The translations under genes were made by a program, and so were the position numbers. DNA of 64,000 nucleotides from Mucor racemosus (taxonomy: Eukaryota > Mucoromycota > Mucoromycetes > Mucorales > Mucoraceae). Each line of letters begins with the position of its first letter. The first letter of the stretch is position 1. Shown one piece after another: positions 21,772-32,530 of this stretch. Below the pieces are notes generated by a model. The model saw only the letters and a program-made list of their open reading frames with translations, was not told the origin of the DNA and searched no databases. The stretch covers positions 2,480,001-2,544,000 of the forward strand of contig JAPEHQ010000004.1 in assembly GCA_027405735.1 (NCBI GenBank), read 5' to 3'.

Positions 21772-22651
21772 TCAAGCGAAGAGAAATATATCACCATTTT
21801 CCATACTATTGAAAATATATACAAATAAATTATACATCATTATCTATCATTAATTCCTTGAAAAATCATGATTTCTCAAACTATAACCGTAATTATATTT
21901 GTTTTTGACTAGGAAAGAAGTATACACCAAGAGATTTGCAATCTATGAGTGAAATAAGGTTTCCTAAAGGTCTACTAAAGGGGTTTGTTACCACAGCGGC
22001 ATCTGCCTGTTCATAATGATATAATTCAGCATCAGCATGTATTTTAATGTCCGCTTTTTTTTACTGTATGGATTTGAAGGATTGTTTTTATACAAGTAAT
22101 GGTAATAAGTGCCTATAAAATGCAATAGAATGTATTTTTAGTATGTCAAGTTGACTCTAATACTTTTTTTTCCGTCCTGAAGAAGGTTGAACAAGTTTAT
22201 AAAAAAATTTCGGAGTTTAAACTGGGTGGTTTCTGCAAGTTGCACAGAATATCTGGCATTTGAGTGCTTTATCACATAAAAGCTACTAGTAGATGGATAT
22301 ATAACGAGTAGGAATATGATTCATTTCAAAAAGTGAGCAGCATAGCGTTGGATTTGCTCCAAGTTACACATTTTCCAATGTAAATATTGTAGTTTTTTTT
22401 GCTAATTTGAACAACATTTAGATGAAACTTAATGTCAAATGCTAAATGGGAAAGCACATTTAGTTTATATTTTCTGTTGAAATACAAAGTAATCTTCACA
22501 TCATCTAAAGAAACTTTACACAAAATATAACAAATATAAAATTGCAAGTGTATCGTATGACATTTTTTTATTTTTCAGAGTGGAGGGTTTTTTTTAAATA
22601 AATTTACAAGGGTGGGGGTAAATGGGGTAATAAGATAATATGAGTGTTAAG
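21772..22651. other. Convergent 3' intergenic region (PanB / IF3)
   Basis: 880 bp between genes pointing toward each other. A+T-rich with no gene and no match to the repeat blocks. The 73-codon open frame at 22,326-22,547 (-) has no motif. Confidence 0.45.
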
Positions 22652-23356
22652 CTATTTTCTTTCAAATTGCATTGAACAGTTATGACCAGCAAAGGCCGGT
22701 TTTTTAGTGATTTTATATTGATCCATCAAGTTGGAAACTATTGAAATAACTTGTTCTTGAGTTTCTTTATCGACTCTCTTTTGGCCACGTTTATAAACAA
22801 TGTCAATTTTAACCTTATTTCCTTTATCCAAAAATTGAGCTGCCTTGTTTAATTTATGCTCCATGTCATGCTCACTAACATTCCATCCAAAAACAATTTC
22901 CTTCAATACTGACTCTGGTGAAGTTTGCTTCTTTTTTTTGTTTTGTTTTTCTTTTTCAAAAAGAGATTTTTTATCGAAAAGACGACAAACAGGTGGTTTA
23001 ACTGTAGGATCGACTTCAATCAAGAAGAAACGAGAACGATCAAATTCTAATAAAACATCCTTGACTCTACAACGTTCATGAACTTGGCCTTGTTCATTGA
23101 CAAATGTGATTAAACGAGAGCTAATTTCTTCATCACGACGAGATCTACCAGCAGGTGATTTTTGTTGTTGTTGTTGTTGTTGTTGTTGCTGTTGTTGAAG
23201 TGGTTGCAAAGGAGTCAATGGACGAACAGATTGTCTTTGACGTTGAATACCATTAGCTGTAGAGCGAATAGGAAGGGCTTGAGCAAGAGAGCTATACTTG
23301 TTGGTTTGAGAAATCAACTTTAAAGTAGGCTTTAATAATTGACGACTTGACAGCAT
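22652..23356 (-). CDS. Mitochondrial translation initiation factor IF-3
   Basis: Single exon, 234 aa. IF3 binds the small ribosomal subunit and promotes correct initiation in mitochondria. Seen: a basic, acid-free N-terminal ~45 residues (MLSSRQLLKPTLKLISQTNK) typical of a mitochondrial presequence, then a 13-glutamine tract (residues 54-66, mostly CAA). The IF3 N-domain is recognisable by RRDEEISSRLITFVNEQGQV, VLLEFDRSRFFLIEVDP and KPPVCRLFDKKSLFEKEKQ. A lysine-rich linker leads to the C-domain, with KEIVFGWNVSEHDMEHKLNK, FLDKGNKVKIDIVYKRGQKR and a VSNLMDQY segment. Length and domain order fit fungal mitochondrial IF3. The start is the first ATG, immediately before the presequence. Confidence 0.9.
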   Translation of the reverse strand: MLSSRQLLKPTLKLISQTNKYSSLAQALPIRSTANGIQRQRQSVRPLTPLQPLQQQQQQQQQQQQKSPAGRSRRDEEISSRLITFVNEQGQVHERCRVKDVLLEFDRSRFFLIEVDPTVKPPVCRLFDKKSLFEKEKQNKKKKQTSPESVLKEIVFGWNVSEHDMEHKLNKAAQFLDKGNKVKIDIVYKRGQKRVDKETQEQVISIVSNLMDQYKITKKPAFAGHNCSMQFERK

Positions 23357-23608
23357 TTTGTATAGCTTTTTGTTATCAAAAAAGAAAAAGCAAATGATTA
23401 GGGTTTCAAAAAGCTTATAGAAATTTCATTCCCCTGTCCAAATCTAAACCAAATAGCACCATTTACCGTCACGAACAATTAGCTGATTGGGCATTAATCA
23501 AGCATTTGATGCTATATTAAATCAACAGAGGAGAATTTTTATTTGGCAATTAGGGAATATATAGTACAAAAATTACAAAAAAAAAAGTATAGGATAATAT
23601 GCTAATTA
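23357..23608. other. Short intergenic between IF3 and UDP-GlcNAc pyrophosphorylase
   Basis: 252 bp containing the 3' end of the upstream pyrophosphorylase gene and the IF3 promoter. No notable motif. Confidence 0.5.
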
Positions 23609-25090
23609 TTAAATGATGGAAGCAACATCTTCTAATGTGTTTAAAATGCTTGATTTCTTGATGAGTTTTCCAGAAACAGAGTCTAAATTTTCACCTCCAT
23701 AAGAAAGTAAAGGTGAAACCTCAACCTCAATTTGCTTGTTCAAATAATTGCCGCCTGCATTTCTAATGAAACGTTCTGCTTGACTCAAAATATCGGTTCT
23801 GGATGTCTCGGGGCAATCAACGCCTGCACCAGGTCCATTTTTTAAGGGAGAAAATTCATCTACACGATCGACTTGAAGTACACTAAATGCCTTGCTGTGT
23901 CCAAATACATCAAATACAAAACGCTCCAATTTGACTCCATTAGGCTTAGTGGGCTTGATAATATCACCAGTTGCAATATCTACATGAGAAATCTTTTTAC
24001 TAGCAACGTGGTATTCGAGTTCATCAGCAAATGTAGGAACTCTTTCCAAGAATTCAGTAGAGAAAAAGTGATTAGCAATATTAGCTGCGCCAAATGCCAA
24101 CTGACCATTGTCAAGACGCTTTTGTGCAAGTTCTTGACTAATTTCAGAATACTCAACAACACCATATTTGCCATTACGGCGAGCAACGACACCTACAGGT
24201 TCTTCAGGCATGCTCTTGGGTACGACCTTGATGCCACAATCTGTGTTACGAGAAGCACAATAACCGATAAATACAGGATCAGCTACACGAGCTAAACTAT
24301 TATCGACACAATAACAATGAGAATAACGAATCCCTCTCTTTTTTAATGAATCAACAACACCTTCCCTATGAAGAGCACCATAAATACCACCATTTCCATC
24401 AGGAGCAACAGCAAGCTATGATATATAAATTAATACCATGTACTACCACAAAAAAATCCTAACATTTACCTTTCCTTTGCTCTCGAGCATAAATTTACCA
24501 TCATGAGTGAAACAGGGCATCACTCCTTGCTCAAAAAAGATGACATTTTCAGGCTTTAAGCCAAAATAACTATGCTTTTCAAAGTATTCACGAGTGGGTT
24601 TATCAGTTGGACCGGATGTCATGATATACCAAGGAATAACGGCATCTTGCCCATCCTTGGTAGCCAATGATTGAAGGCGACAAATCCGTTCAGCTTGCAA
24701 TTGAAACAAAGATTTATGAGATGGCAATCCAATATCATAGCAGCCTTTTGGTTCAGCAGATCCCAAACGAGTACCCTGACCACCAGCCATCAAGATGACA
24801 GCTACTTGATTTTGTTGAATCAAGCTCATACCGAGTTTATACCATTCTTCACGATTTGATGCAGCATCACCAATAACATCGGTAGGAAGAGGTTCCAATT
24901 GACATCCCAAAATCTCTGGACCTTTCATGGCCTTTTTACCAATCTTTGTAACCTCTTCTATATCTATTTTACTTAATTGACGCAAAAACTCCTGTTGTTC
25001 AATAGTAGAAAGTTGCTCAAAAAAAGTAAATACATGGCCTTGACCGGCTTGTTGATATTTTTCTCTGAGTCCTTGATAATCCATAGTCAT
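23609..25090 (-). CDS. UAP1: UDP-N-acetylglucosamine pyrophosphorylase
   Basis: Two exons: 24470-25090 and 23609-24415, giving 475 aa. It makes UDP-GlcNAc from UTP and GlcNAc-1-phosphate, the precursor for chitin, N-glycans and GPI anchors. Seen: the nucleotide-binding loop LMAGGQGTRLG (residues 100-110) with PKGCYDIGLPSHKSLFQLQA after it, WYIMTSGPTD, FFEQGVMPCF, APDGNGGIYGAL just after the intron, CVDNSLARVADP and the VFDVFGHSK region. Length matches yeast Qri1 and human UAP1. Two in-frame ATGs (25,090 and 25,084) are possible starts; I kept the first. Acting upstream of chitin, it is functionally related to the chitin deacetylase at 39-41 kb. Confidence 0.96.
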
Positions 25091-26439
25091 CTTTTCTAAT
25101 ACTTTTTTGATATTGTGGAAAAGAAAAAGAGAAAAGAAAAAGATTATCTAGTGAACGATCGATTCTTAAATACACATCTTTCAGATACCAAGACGTGTCG
25201 GCAGCCTAATAAGCTGTTCATTCGGGGTGTGTATTACATCTCTGCCTATTTATATCTTTGAAGCACAGGCGTTATTGTTAATGATTTCATATAGCATATA
25301 ATAATTGAGCCTGATTTTTGAAACTAGCCTATCGATCTTTTTGTTTTTTCTGTTAATAATTATTTTCGCTAGTATCAGCAACATTTTTTAAACAATACCA
25401 GATGTCCACTTTCACTAAATCAACATCTATCAATGGAAATGATGAAACCTTCAAATTAAGGTTTTATTTTTAGATATGATTGCGGTGGATCCTTTTTTTT
25501 TTTTTTTCTTAGTCTAAATATATAAAAATACTAAATTTTTATTCATCGACAAGTAATTGGCAGTAAATTATACAAACTTGTCCAAGTAATTTATAATTTT
25601 TAATAACCGGAAACCCTCTCATTTTCTACAAAAACATTCTTTCAAATTGTAGAATTCCATAGTTCAATAGTTCTATAATTTATTTTTTGTTTAAAAAATT
25701 TACTCTATATGACGGAATGCATTGGTTATTCCTCATGTGAATGTTAAGCCCCCGCTTAAAATGATTTTGCCTCTGTACCTGAGATAATATAAGTATATAT
25801 TGTATTCTCGGGAGAAGATATAATAGGCTCAGTTTCGGTTTGACATTTATATTTGGGTCTCCACAGGACTGATCATTTCATTAATCATGAGATAAGGCTG
25901 GTGTATGACCGAAAACTCAGCTATATATACTTTGTATATTATAATTGATTTATAATGTTGCCTAACATAAAACCGAATATTTCAGAGGGGTATGATTACG
26001 GCCGAGCATTGATTCTAGCGCAGGCAATATATTTTGAAAATATTCATTTGAATGCAATGTTGATTCCTGTTTAAAGATTAAAGCTACTGCGCATCACAAT
26101 TGAAGTTTACATATACAAATCGAATATATACGGTTCTCCATTGAAATATCAAAACTAAGTCATTAATATATGTGATTACAGCGTAATAATGATATAAAAA
26201 ACTGGGCATTTTGTGATGATATTCAACGAAATTGGAAATGGTATTAGCAAGTTGTTGGCGATTATTTGATCATCCTAACATTTGTAAATACAGCAGGAGA
26301 CGTTTATAAATGCTATCAGCGCTGCTTCTATCAAAAATTAGGATAAATCTTAAAGGTGCTTGCAGCATGTATTACAATAATTGTAAGCTATAGCTGGTTT
26401 TATCATTTTTAAACGCTTTTAAATTGATTTCAGCAAATG
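25091..26439. other. Intergenic and repeat margin
   Basis: 1.35 kb: the UDP-GlcNAc pyrophosphorylase promoter (first ~300 bp, with purine-rich GAAAAGAAAA at 25,119-25,142) and then anonymous A+T-rich DNA. A T run lies at 25,493-25,508. No gene seen. Confidence 0.4.
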
Positions 26440-27035
26440 TATCCCTATTATGTAGTATTTTCTTGTACTCGCAAGTAGGAATGGGCTTCGATTCGAGTTG
26501 GAAAACGGCCCGTTTTTTTGTAACCCAGATAAAAAACGGGGTGGGAGCAAGTATTGGTTTGCCTTAAGGAGGCTGTTAATAGCAACCTTGTCAAGTTAAT
26601 ATGGGATTATGAATTGATAATAGCATATTTGACAGTTTCACAACTTGAAGTATTTTTTCAATTCTGTTTTCTAGTTTAGCTGACAAAAAAAAAAAGAAGA
26701 AACTCGAATACCCTCATTCGAGTTTGCATAAAAAACGGCCCGTTAAAGCAGTCAAACTCGGTTAACCGTAATACGATGCGTTGTTTGTGAAATCCTACTC
26801 GCAAGATAGATTTCAAATGAAAGCTGCTCTACATTTTTTGTTTCAACAAAAAATATCAATTTTTCATCGAGAAAATTAAAATATAGTTTACATTACAGCT
26901 TGAAGCTGATGATGGATGGGTTTCAAGATTGATTTATTATCAAATCCATCGAAAAATGATCAAAAACACAAAATCGTTCAATAGCTCATGAACTGCAAAG
27001 TAAGTGGGTTTAGCGTACTAAATGGTTTTTGTAAA
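26440..27035 (+). repeat. Repeat block E, copy 2 (5' fragment, split by a hAT-type MITE)
   Basis: The first ~250 bp of block E, aligning with 37,700-37,935. It is interrupted at 26,476 by a 322-bp inverted-repeat element, and its left part (ATTTTCTTGTACTCGCAAG) continues after the insertion. It breaks off into block A at about 27,036. The open frame of the full block is absent here. Confidence 0.65.
26476..26797. mobile_element. hAT-type MITE with 8-bp target duplication
   Basis: 322 bp bounded by TAGGA...TCCTA ends. It is flanked on both sides by the identical 8-mer CTCGCAAG (26,468-26,475 and 26,798-26,805). Near both ends are AACGG-core motifs (AAAACGGCCCG left, AAAACGGCCCGTT right), resembling the sub-terminal AAACGG boxes of Ac-like elements. 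Eight-bp duplications and TA-G ends are hallmarks of the hAT superfamily. No open frame, so it is non-autonomous. It sits inside block E, so it is younger than that block. Confidence 0.85.
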
Positions 27036-28520
27036 GTAAGGCTATATTATTATCAAATAAACCACCACATAATATTAACATGTATAAAGGTTTACAGTAA
27101 TAAGCTTGAATCAAGTGAGTACAGCATCGTAAATTCTTGAAAAAATTCTCAAGTATTATAAAATCTCTTATTTTTAAGACTAACAAAGCTTAAAAGCGGA
27201 ATATTAATTTAGAAAATTATTTTTGTCCAGATCATCAATTTTGACATTTTTTAATTTTTTTTTTTTCTGATTTTGCAAATCTAGAGTGAATTATATTACC
27301 AATTATAAGAACAAAAAATATACACATATACAGAATTTAGCGCTCTATTTGCTCAATAAAAAATAATAAACATTTTTATTGCAAAATATTACATGAAAAT
27401 CCTTTAATCAAAAAACCGTTTTTGGGCCAAAAGTACAAATTTTCATTACTTAACATTTAATATTAAGTTTTTATATAATGTGTATTTGTTATGGCTACAA
27501 TTTTCTCTCACAATGTAGTGTATTTAAACGTTGATTTTGGTATCAAAATTTGATTTTTCTGATTTTTGATCAAAATCATGAGTGTTGGTAAGGAGAAAAT
27601 GAGTCCCAAAAATGTCCGCTACAAAATCTGAATTTTCAGATTGTATATGGTTAAATATAAGAAAAGTTTAAAAAAAAAACGCTCGTTTATTTAAAACTTA
27701 AATATATACCATAGTATAAGATACTTAGCCATTCAATCTTGCTATACTCAATTATGGTGTTGCTTTACGGGCTCGTTTTTGCAATTTTTTAATGAATGTA
27801 TGATATGACAGCCTGTTTTTCTGGTAGAAAATGCATGTTTTTATGATAACAGATGTTGCCTATTTTGTTTAGTTTATGGATTGATGTGCTGTAATGTTGC
27901 TTTTACATTGGTTGAAATGTGCAATTTAGCAAGGTTTTATTTGCTCTAAATAATGTAAAGCTTTGAAAATCCTTTTCTATGTGTGTTGTTTCTCTCTTTT
28001 TTTTGCCTTCATAGTCCAAGGATATTATTCGCCGTTTGATAAGGCATATCAGACTATCAAGCTGGTATCCTTTTCTTTTATCTGAATACGCATGCTAACG
28101 TAAGGGACTAATGTTTTTAATAAGTTGGCAGTCTATGCTCGAGACTGATATGCTCATTTAACTACATTCTAAGACCAAATATCATTATTTACTATTGTAT
28201 TTTTGGACATATTTCTTGACTACCAGATCAAATCGAAGGCAATGATATTTATATCTATTCAATGAAAAGCTAGAACTGACTACAAACTCATGAAATGTTC
28301 CAGAAAAGTGATACAATTTCAAATGATATAGAAACACAAAAAAAGAACAATCTAATGTCTTGCCTAATTACCGTAGTTTTGATCGTAACTATACTTGAAA
28401 ACAAACCTTTTTACAGCTGACAATGGTAAACTAAAATAGTAAGTTTAAAGTTTAAAGAAGGTTAATTTATTTAAATTTTATGAGTGATAAAGTAACATCT
28501 ATAATATTAGATTTGGCTTG
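27036..28520 (+). repeat. Repeat block A, copy 2
   Basis: Homologous to copy 1 (6,612-8,060) over nearly its full length, but without the dynein-bearing block in front. Here it is joined directly to the truncated block E at about 27,036. The right end carries the same TTTGGCTTGC tail as copy 1. Confidence 0.7.
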
Positions 28521-28534
28521 CGTCTTGCGTGCAG

Positions 28535-29058
28535 TGGAATTACATACTAAAAACGCTTGATAAAAATAAAACAACCTAAATTCCAAGTGTCGCTCATAAG
28601 ATATGATGCCACTTGAAATGTAAACAACAATAATAAACGAACGCTTCAATTGAACACAATAACAAAGGCATGCTAAAAGTATGAAATACCTTTTTTGAAC
28701 CATACATGTCGTGTAGATGATAGCACCCTTGATCACGGCGCAATCAATTACACAAATGACATATATATCAAAACAGGATTCTATCCAAATCAATAATAAT
28801 AATAAACAAAGATATCAATTTAGTCAACTACTACTCATCTATATCGGAGTTGCACTATCAATATAAATAAGATTCAAGCATATAAAAACTACCCCTTAAA
28901 AATCAAGGTTACATAAAATAGATATAACAGAAATAAACAAAACAACCATTTCCCAAAAGGTCGATATTGTCACACTTGACATACAATCCCTTATGGTCAA
29001 TGCTCTACACAATTTACCCCTTAAAATATCAAATCAATAACAATGTACTCAAAACTGG
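28535..29058 (-). repeat. Repeat block F, copy 1
   Basis: About 525 bp, inverted copy of 50,400-50,935. One end reads CAGTGGAATTACATACTAAA. It contains a leftward open frame at 28,467-28,793 whose first ~90 codons (MIWIESCFDIYVICVIDCAV start) match the frame at 50,666-50,941 almost residue for residue. Function unknown; it may be just well-preserved repeat sequence. Confidence 0.6.
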
Positions 29059-29059
29059 A

Positions 29060-29624
29060 AGAATACTATCAAACAGATCTAATGGTTCAATAGTGCCTTA
29101 AATTACATCTCAGAATCTCAATGTCAAATCAATATAAAAGTGTTACCCCAGGAGATTATATTAATCTCAAAGCTAAAATATGTACTAAATCATTTAATAA
29201 AAATAAAGGAAAACTGTTAGAAAATGAAAGAGCACACTAAAACTAAAGAACTTTATTATTATAAGATCGAACCATCTTCTTTTATATTCACATTCTCTAA
29301 TTATATGACCTGTTTAAAGGAGTCTATTTATATATATACATATGTCCAATCAAGTCTAGGTGACACACACTAGTTCCACATTCTTGTATAAACGGAGCTT
29401 CATAACATAATACACAGCAATGTAGAACTTAACATATCAAACTGTGTCGTAATCTTAACCAAGGAATGCACCCAGATCTGTGGATGCAACAAAAAGGCCA
29501 TACTTTTATATCTAAATAAACGATATCTTGTTTTTATTATACAGTTGAAGGACTGATTAATTACTCATTCTTTTATAATTGTATTCTTTTTTAAGTATTA
29601 TTTATCAATCCTGAAAATATACGA
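29060..29624 (+). repeat. Repeat block T, copy 2 (split by a solo LTR)
   Basis: Matches 9,320-9,535 and 51,700-51,912. An LTR is inserted at 29,141 after AATATAAAAG, and the block resumes at 29,497 with GCCATACTTTTATATCTAAA. It ends at ATACGA, where the CACTA-ended element begins. Confidence 0.7.
29141..29491 (+). mobile_element. Solo LTR, family 1, copy 1
   Basis: 351 bp starting TGTTACCCCAGG and ending GGATGCAACA, with inverted termini TGTT/AACA. It is flanked by a perfect 5-bp duplication AAAAG (29,136-29,140 and 29,492-29,496). The unoccupied site is visible at 9,391-9,404 in another copy of block T. No internal retrotransposon domain follows, so it is a solo LTR left by recombination. 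Confidence 0.9.
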
Positions 29625-30184
29625 CACTATTGTTGCTGTAAACATTATAGCTATATATGTATAAACATATTTACAAATGATGATAATCGTAAATACATTG
29701 GCTCTTGCATGTATTGCTCTACATCAATCAACAACGCATTGAATTGTATTATTGTCTATAATCTATATTAATAAAAGCAAATTTAATTTAAAAACCCACT
29801 ATTCCAGTAAAATATGCAATGGAATTTTGAGAATGACACAATAATACTCATGTACTAACCAATTTGTGCCCATAAGATCAGCTCATTATGCTCATGGTCA
29901 GATTTTATTATTATGCACAAATAGGGATAATGATATACTTATTATGGGCAATTCTACTATCATACACACATGGGGTTAATGTTATGCACATGAACAGAAT
30001 TTATAATTCTGCACATACAGGTTTAGCATTGTGCTCCTGTGCTATTTCTTTGTGGTGCCGTCGTGCCCGTGTGCATCTTGTTATCTTTTTAGCCATATTA
30101 CGTAGGCACAATAGCTCAGGCTATAGTGTGCAGCCCGCCGGGGCACAAAAAAATTATCTTGTGCAACACAGGTCGGTCGTAGTG
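29625..30184 (+). mobile_element. CACTA-ended non-autonomous element, copy 2
   Basis: 560 bp, starting CACTATTGTTGCTG and ending CGGTCGTAGTG, so both ends read CACTA inward. The interior repeats short inverse motifs (TGTGC/GCACA, GGGCAC/GTGCCC, GCTCA/TGAGC) every 20-40 bp. This resembles the sub-terminal repeats of CACTA/EnSpm elements. A 114-codon open frame (29,888-30,232) parallels that of copy 1 but has no domain. Flanks do not show a clean 3-bp duplication. Confidence 0.55.
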
Positions 30185-30323
30185 TACAAAAAAATATATA
30201 TATATTTACTTTTACAAGCCACTGTGGACTGAGAAAATCATCAGCAAAACATCCTATTTCTGTCTGCTGAAACCACTAAAAGATTCGCTTTCAACGAACA
30301 ACGACCCAAGTTAGCTTGAACGT
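30185..30323. other. Short anonymous linker
   Basis: 139 bp between the CACTA-ended element and a solo LTR. No feature recognised. Confidence 0.3.
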
Positions 30324-30670
30324 TGTAACTATTCACATTATATGATGTTTCAACAATAATTGCGTGAATTAGTTTCAGTTGCATAATTCATATACAGTAA
30401 ATATGTAAATGTTAAATCAGATATTGAACATTAGTGAAAAAATATCTGTTTCTTTCCTTCATTAATAATTTTAATCAAATAAACTTATTATCACAAACAT
30501 AACCGGCCTATTACTTAATACTACTTGTCACATATTAATCACACTTAATACATAGTAAGTATTGACCAAAAAAGTAATAGTCAACTGCAATTAGTAACAC
30601 CAACAATGCCACCTCTAGTACTTCTTTCTTTATAGACTCAACCTATTACAAGGCCATAGTACTTATTACA
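30324..30670 (+). mobile_element. Solo LTR, family 2, copy 1
   Basis: 347 bp starting TGTAACTATTC and ending CTTATTACA, with inverted termini TGTAA/TTACA. Flanks are AACGT (30,319-30,323) and AACTT (30,671-30,675), a 5-bp duplication with one mismatch. It is homologous to 35,758-36,094, which lies in a different context with its own perfect duplication. Confidence 0.8.
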
Positions 30671-31330
30671 AACTTTATATCGCACAAGTCCTAAAACAGT
30701 CTCTATAGATGGTAGTAATTTTAGCTTTCATTTATGCTTGAACTCGCTTGAATTGCGCTTTTTTTTTAAGATATTTGTAGTTGCTTTGGCTAGCTTGATT
30801 AATTTTTTTTTAGCAATTTCCTGCTTCGCGCTCGATAAAAACATCAGAATCTTGCTTGTATGCTTGCTCGAAATGCTTTAAATTGAAGTAGGATTGCTTG
30901 ATTGCTTGAATTGAAAGCGAGAAAGTATGTAATACAGGGCTAATACAAACCAAGTCAGTTGCTATTCATATAAAACAATGAAAAGTATTTGCCCATTGGG
31001 TATTTTTTGAGGGAATTAGATCAATAACCAGTGCCTTGTGTTAGTTTCTAACGTAATAAAAATCTGTTAATAACCATATATTGTAATTATTATGGGGATT
31101 TATGAACAAAATGTCTTCATGAATGAGATGAAGACAACCTAATAAAATAATGTAAGAATTATAATTAAAAGTAGAACTATTATCATACTTACTTTTTCAG
31201 CTCAAATTAAAAAAAATTGAAATTAAAAGGAAAGAAATTAGATCCACAGAATATTTTTAGCTCATTTATAAACCTCTGAGTGTGTTTTAAAAAGGGTGTT
31301 TTTATTATAAATTCAATATGCGATCCACAT
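30671..31330. other. A+T-rich stretch with clustered GCTTG motifs
   Basis: Between 30,735 and 30,925 the motif GCTTG, often GCTTGAA, GCTTGCT or GCTTGAT, recurs about ten times. CTCGCTTGAATTG near the left is roughly inverted at the right (CAATTCAAGC read backwards). It may be the remains of another inverted-repeat element. No gene. Confidence 0.35.
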
Positions 31331-31522
31331 TTTTGTCAATGGTCACTCTTCCAAAACAAATGCCGAACTATCTCCGGGCGCGTCCACCTAATAATATTCT
31401 TTCCAAGCTGTAAATTTCCAGAAAAAATTACCGGACAGTCCGGGCGCGGCTGTTTAAATATCTCAATCAGCCATGAGATGCAGGTATCGAAATTTCATAC
31501 AAAAACTAAGGTTCTTCGACTG
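31331..31522 (-). repeat. Pogo/Tc1-like terminal block, copy 2
   Basis: Reverse-oriented copy of 8,800-8,995, better preserved. In the minus direction it begins CAGTCGAAGAACC, continues GTATGAAATTTCGATACC, and contains CCGGACTGTCCGGTAA and CGCGCCCGGAGATAG. It is locally the most G+C-rich stretch of the repeat land. Only one end is seen and no transposase, so the superfamily is a guess. Confidence 0.35.
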
Positions 31523-32530
31523 CATAATTAATTATTCGAAGGCCTATTTTATGTAAAGTCTAAAATACGACATACAGCATTTGCTGCACACTTTTACACT
31601 TGTATTAAAAACAATTAAAATATAATCTTCCTTATAAATACTAATCCAAGTAAGCTGCACTCTACATGATGGACAAAGGTATGAATATGTGCTTTTTTAA
31701 GTGTTTCGGATATCAACTTCCATGTGACATCGTGCATTCGATAAGTTTGAACAACAAGTTGTATACCTGCCATTTACACCTACTGTAATGATATGCAATC
31801 TTGGATAATAAATATTATGGTCAAAATAATATGCTAATAATAATATGGTTTTTAATATTAAATATGGGTGAACATTGATTGAAGGAAGGTTGATGTTTTT
31901 ATTTGTAAATTAGATATTTATTAAGGGAAATAAATAAAGATTTAAAGAGGCAGAAAGACAGATAATTCCACAGAAAATTATGAAAAGATTTCCTTGCAGT
32001 ATGTATAGGAACATTTGAGATGAGCATTACTATTGTGAATTATTATACTGTAGTGGTAATTTGATTCATTTATAATATTGACTTGATTTGAACGAATGAA
32101 TAAACTCATGTTAATCTATTTGCTTTCTAAAAATATTTGTTTCTATTTAGTGGCCAATAGCTAAGAAGAGGAGGAAAAAACAAGATGTTGTCTTGTATAC
32201 CACTACCAACTATCAAAGGTACATCATAATAATTACTTGTTAATTAATTTTACTAATAAATGAATTTTTATAGGTCAAAAGTAAAGGCATATTCAGTTCA
32301 AAACGCTTGAAATAGTTCAATTATGCTAATTTACATGGTTTATCATCTATTGCTCATTCAATTGCTATATTTGAATTTAATATTTCGTTTATACTGCTAA
32401 TCGACTCGTTCGTCCATTAGAGTTAGCTCATCATCCTCGATTAACATATCTATAATAACGGTCCATTATTAGCTCATGGTGTGTAAAGTTCTTAAAAGGG
32501 GTCGTCGAATCTCAAATTTATCTGATTCAA
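31523..32530. other. Anonymous region before the large repeat arm
   Basis: 1 kb with no supported gene. Around 32,150-32,280 there is a GTACATC...TTATAG interval that could pass for an intron between two short open segments. No motif supports a gene there, and stops follow quickly. Confidence 0.3.
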
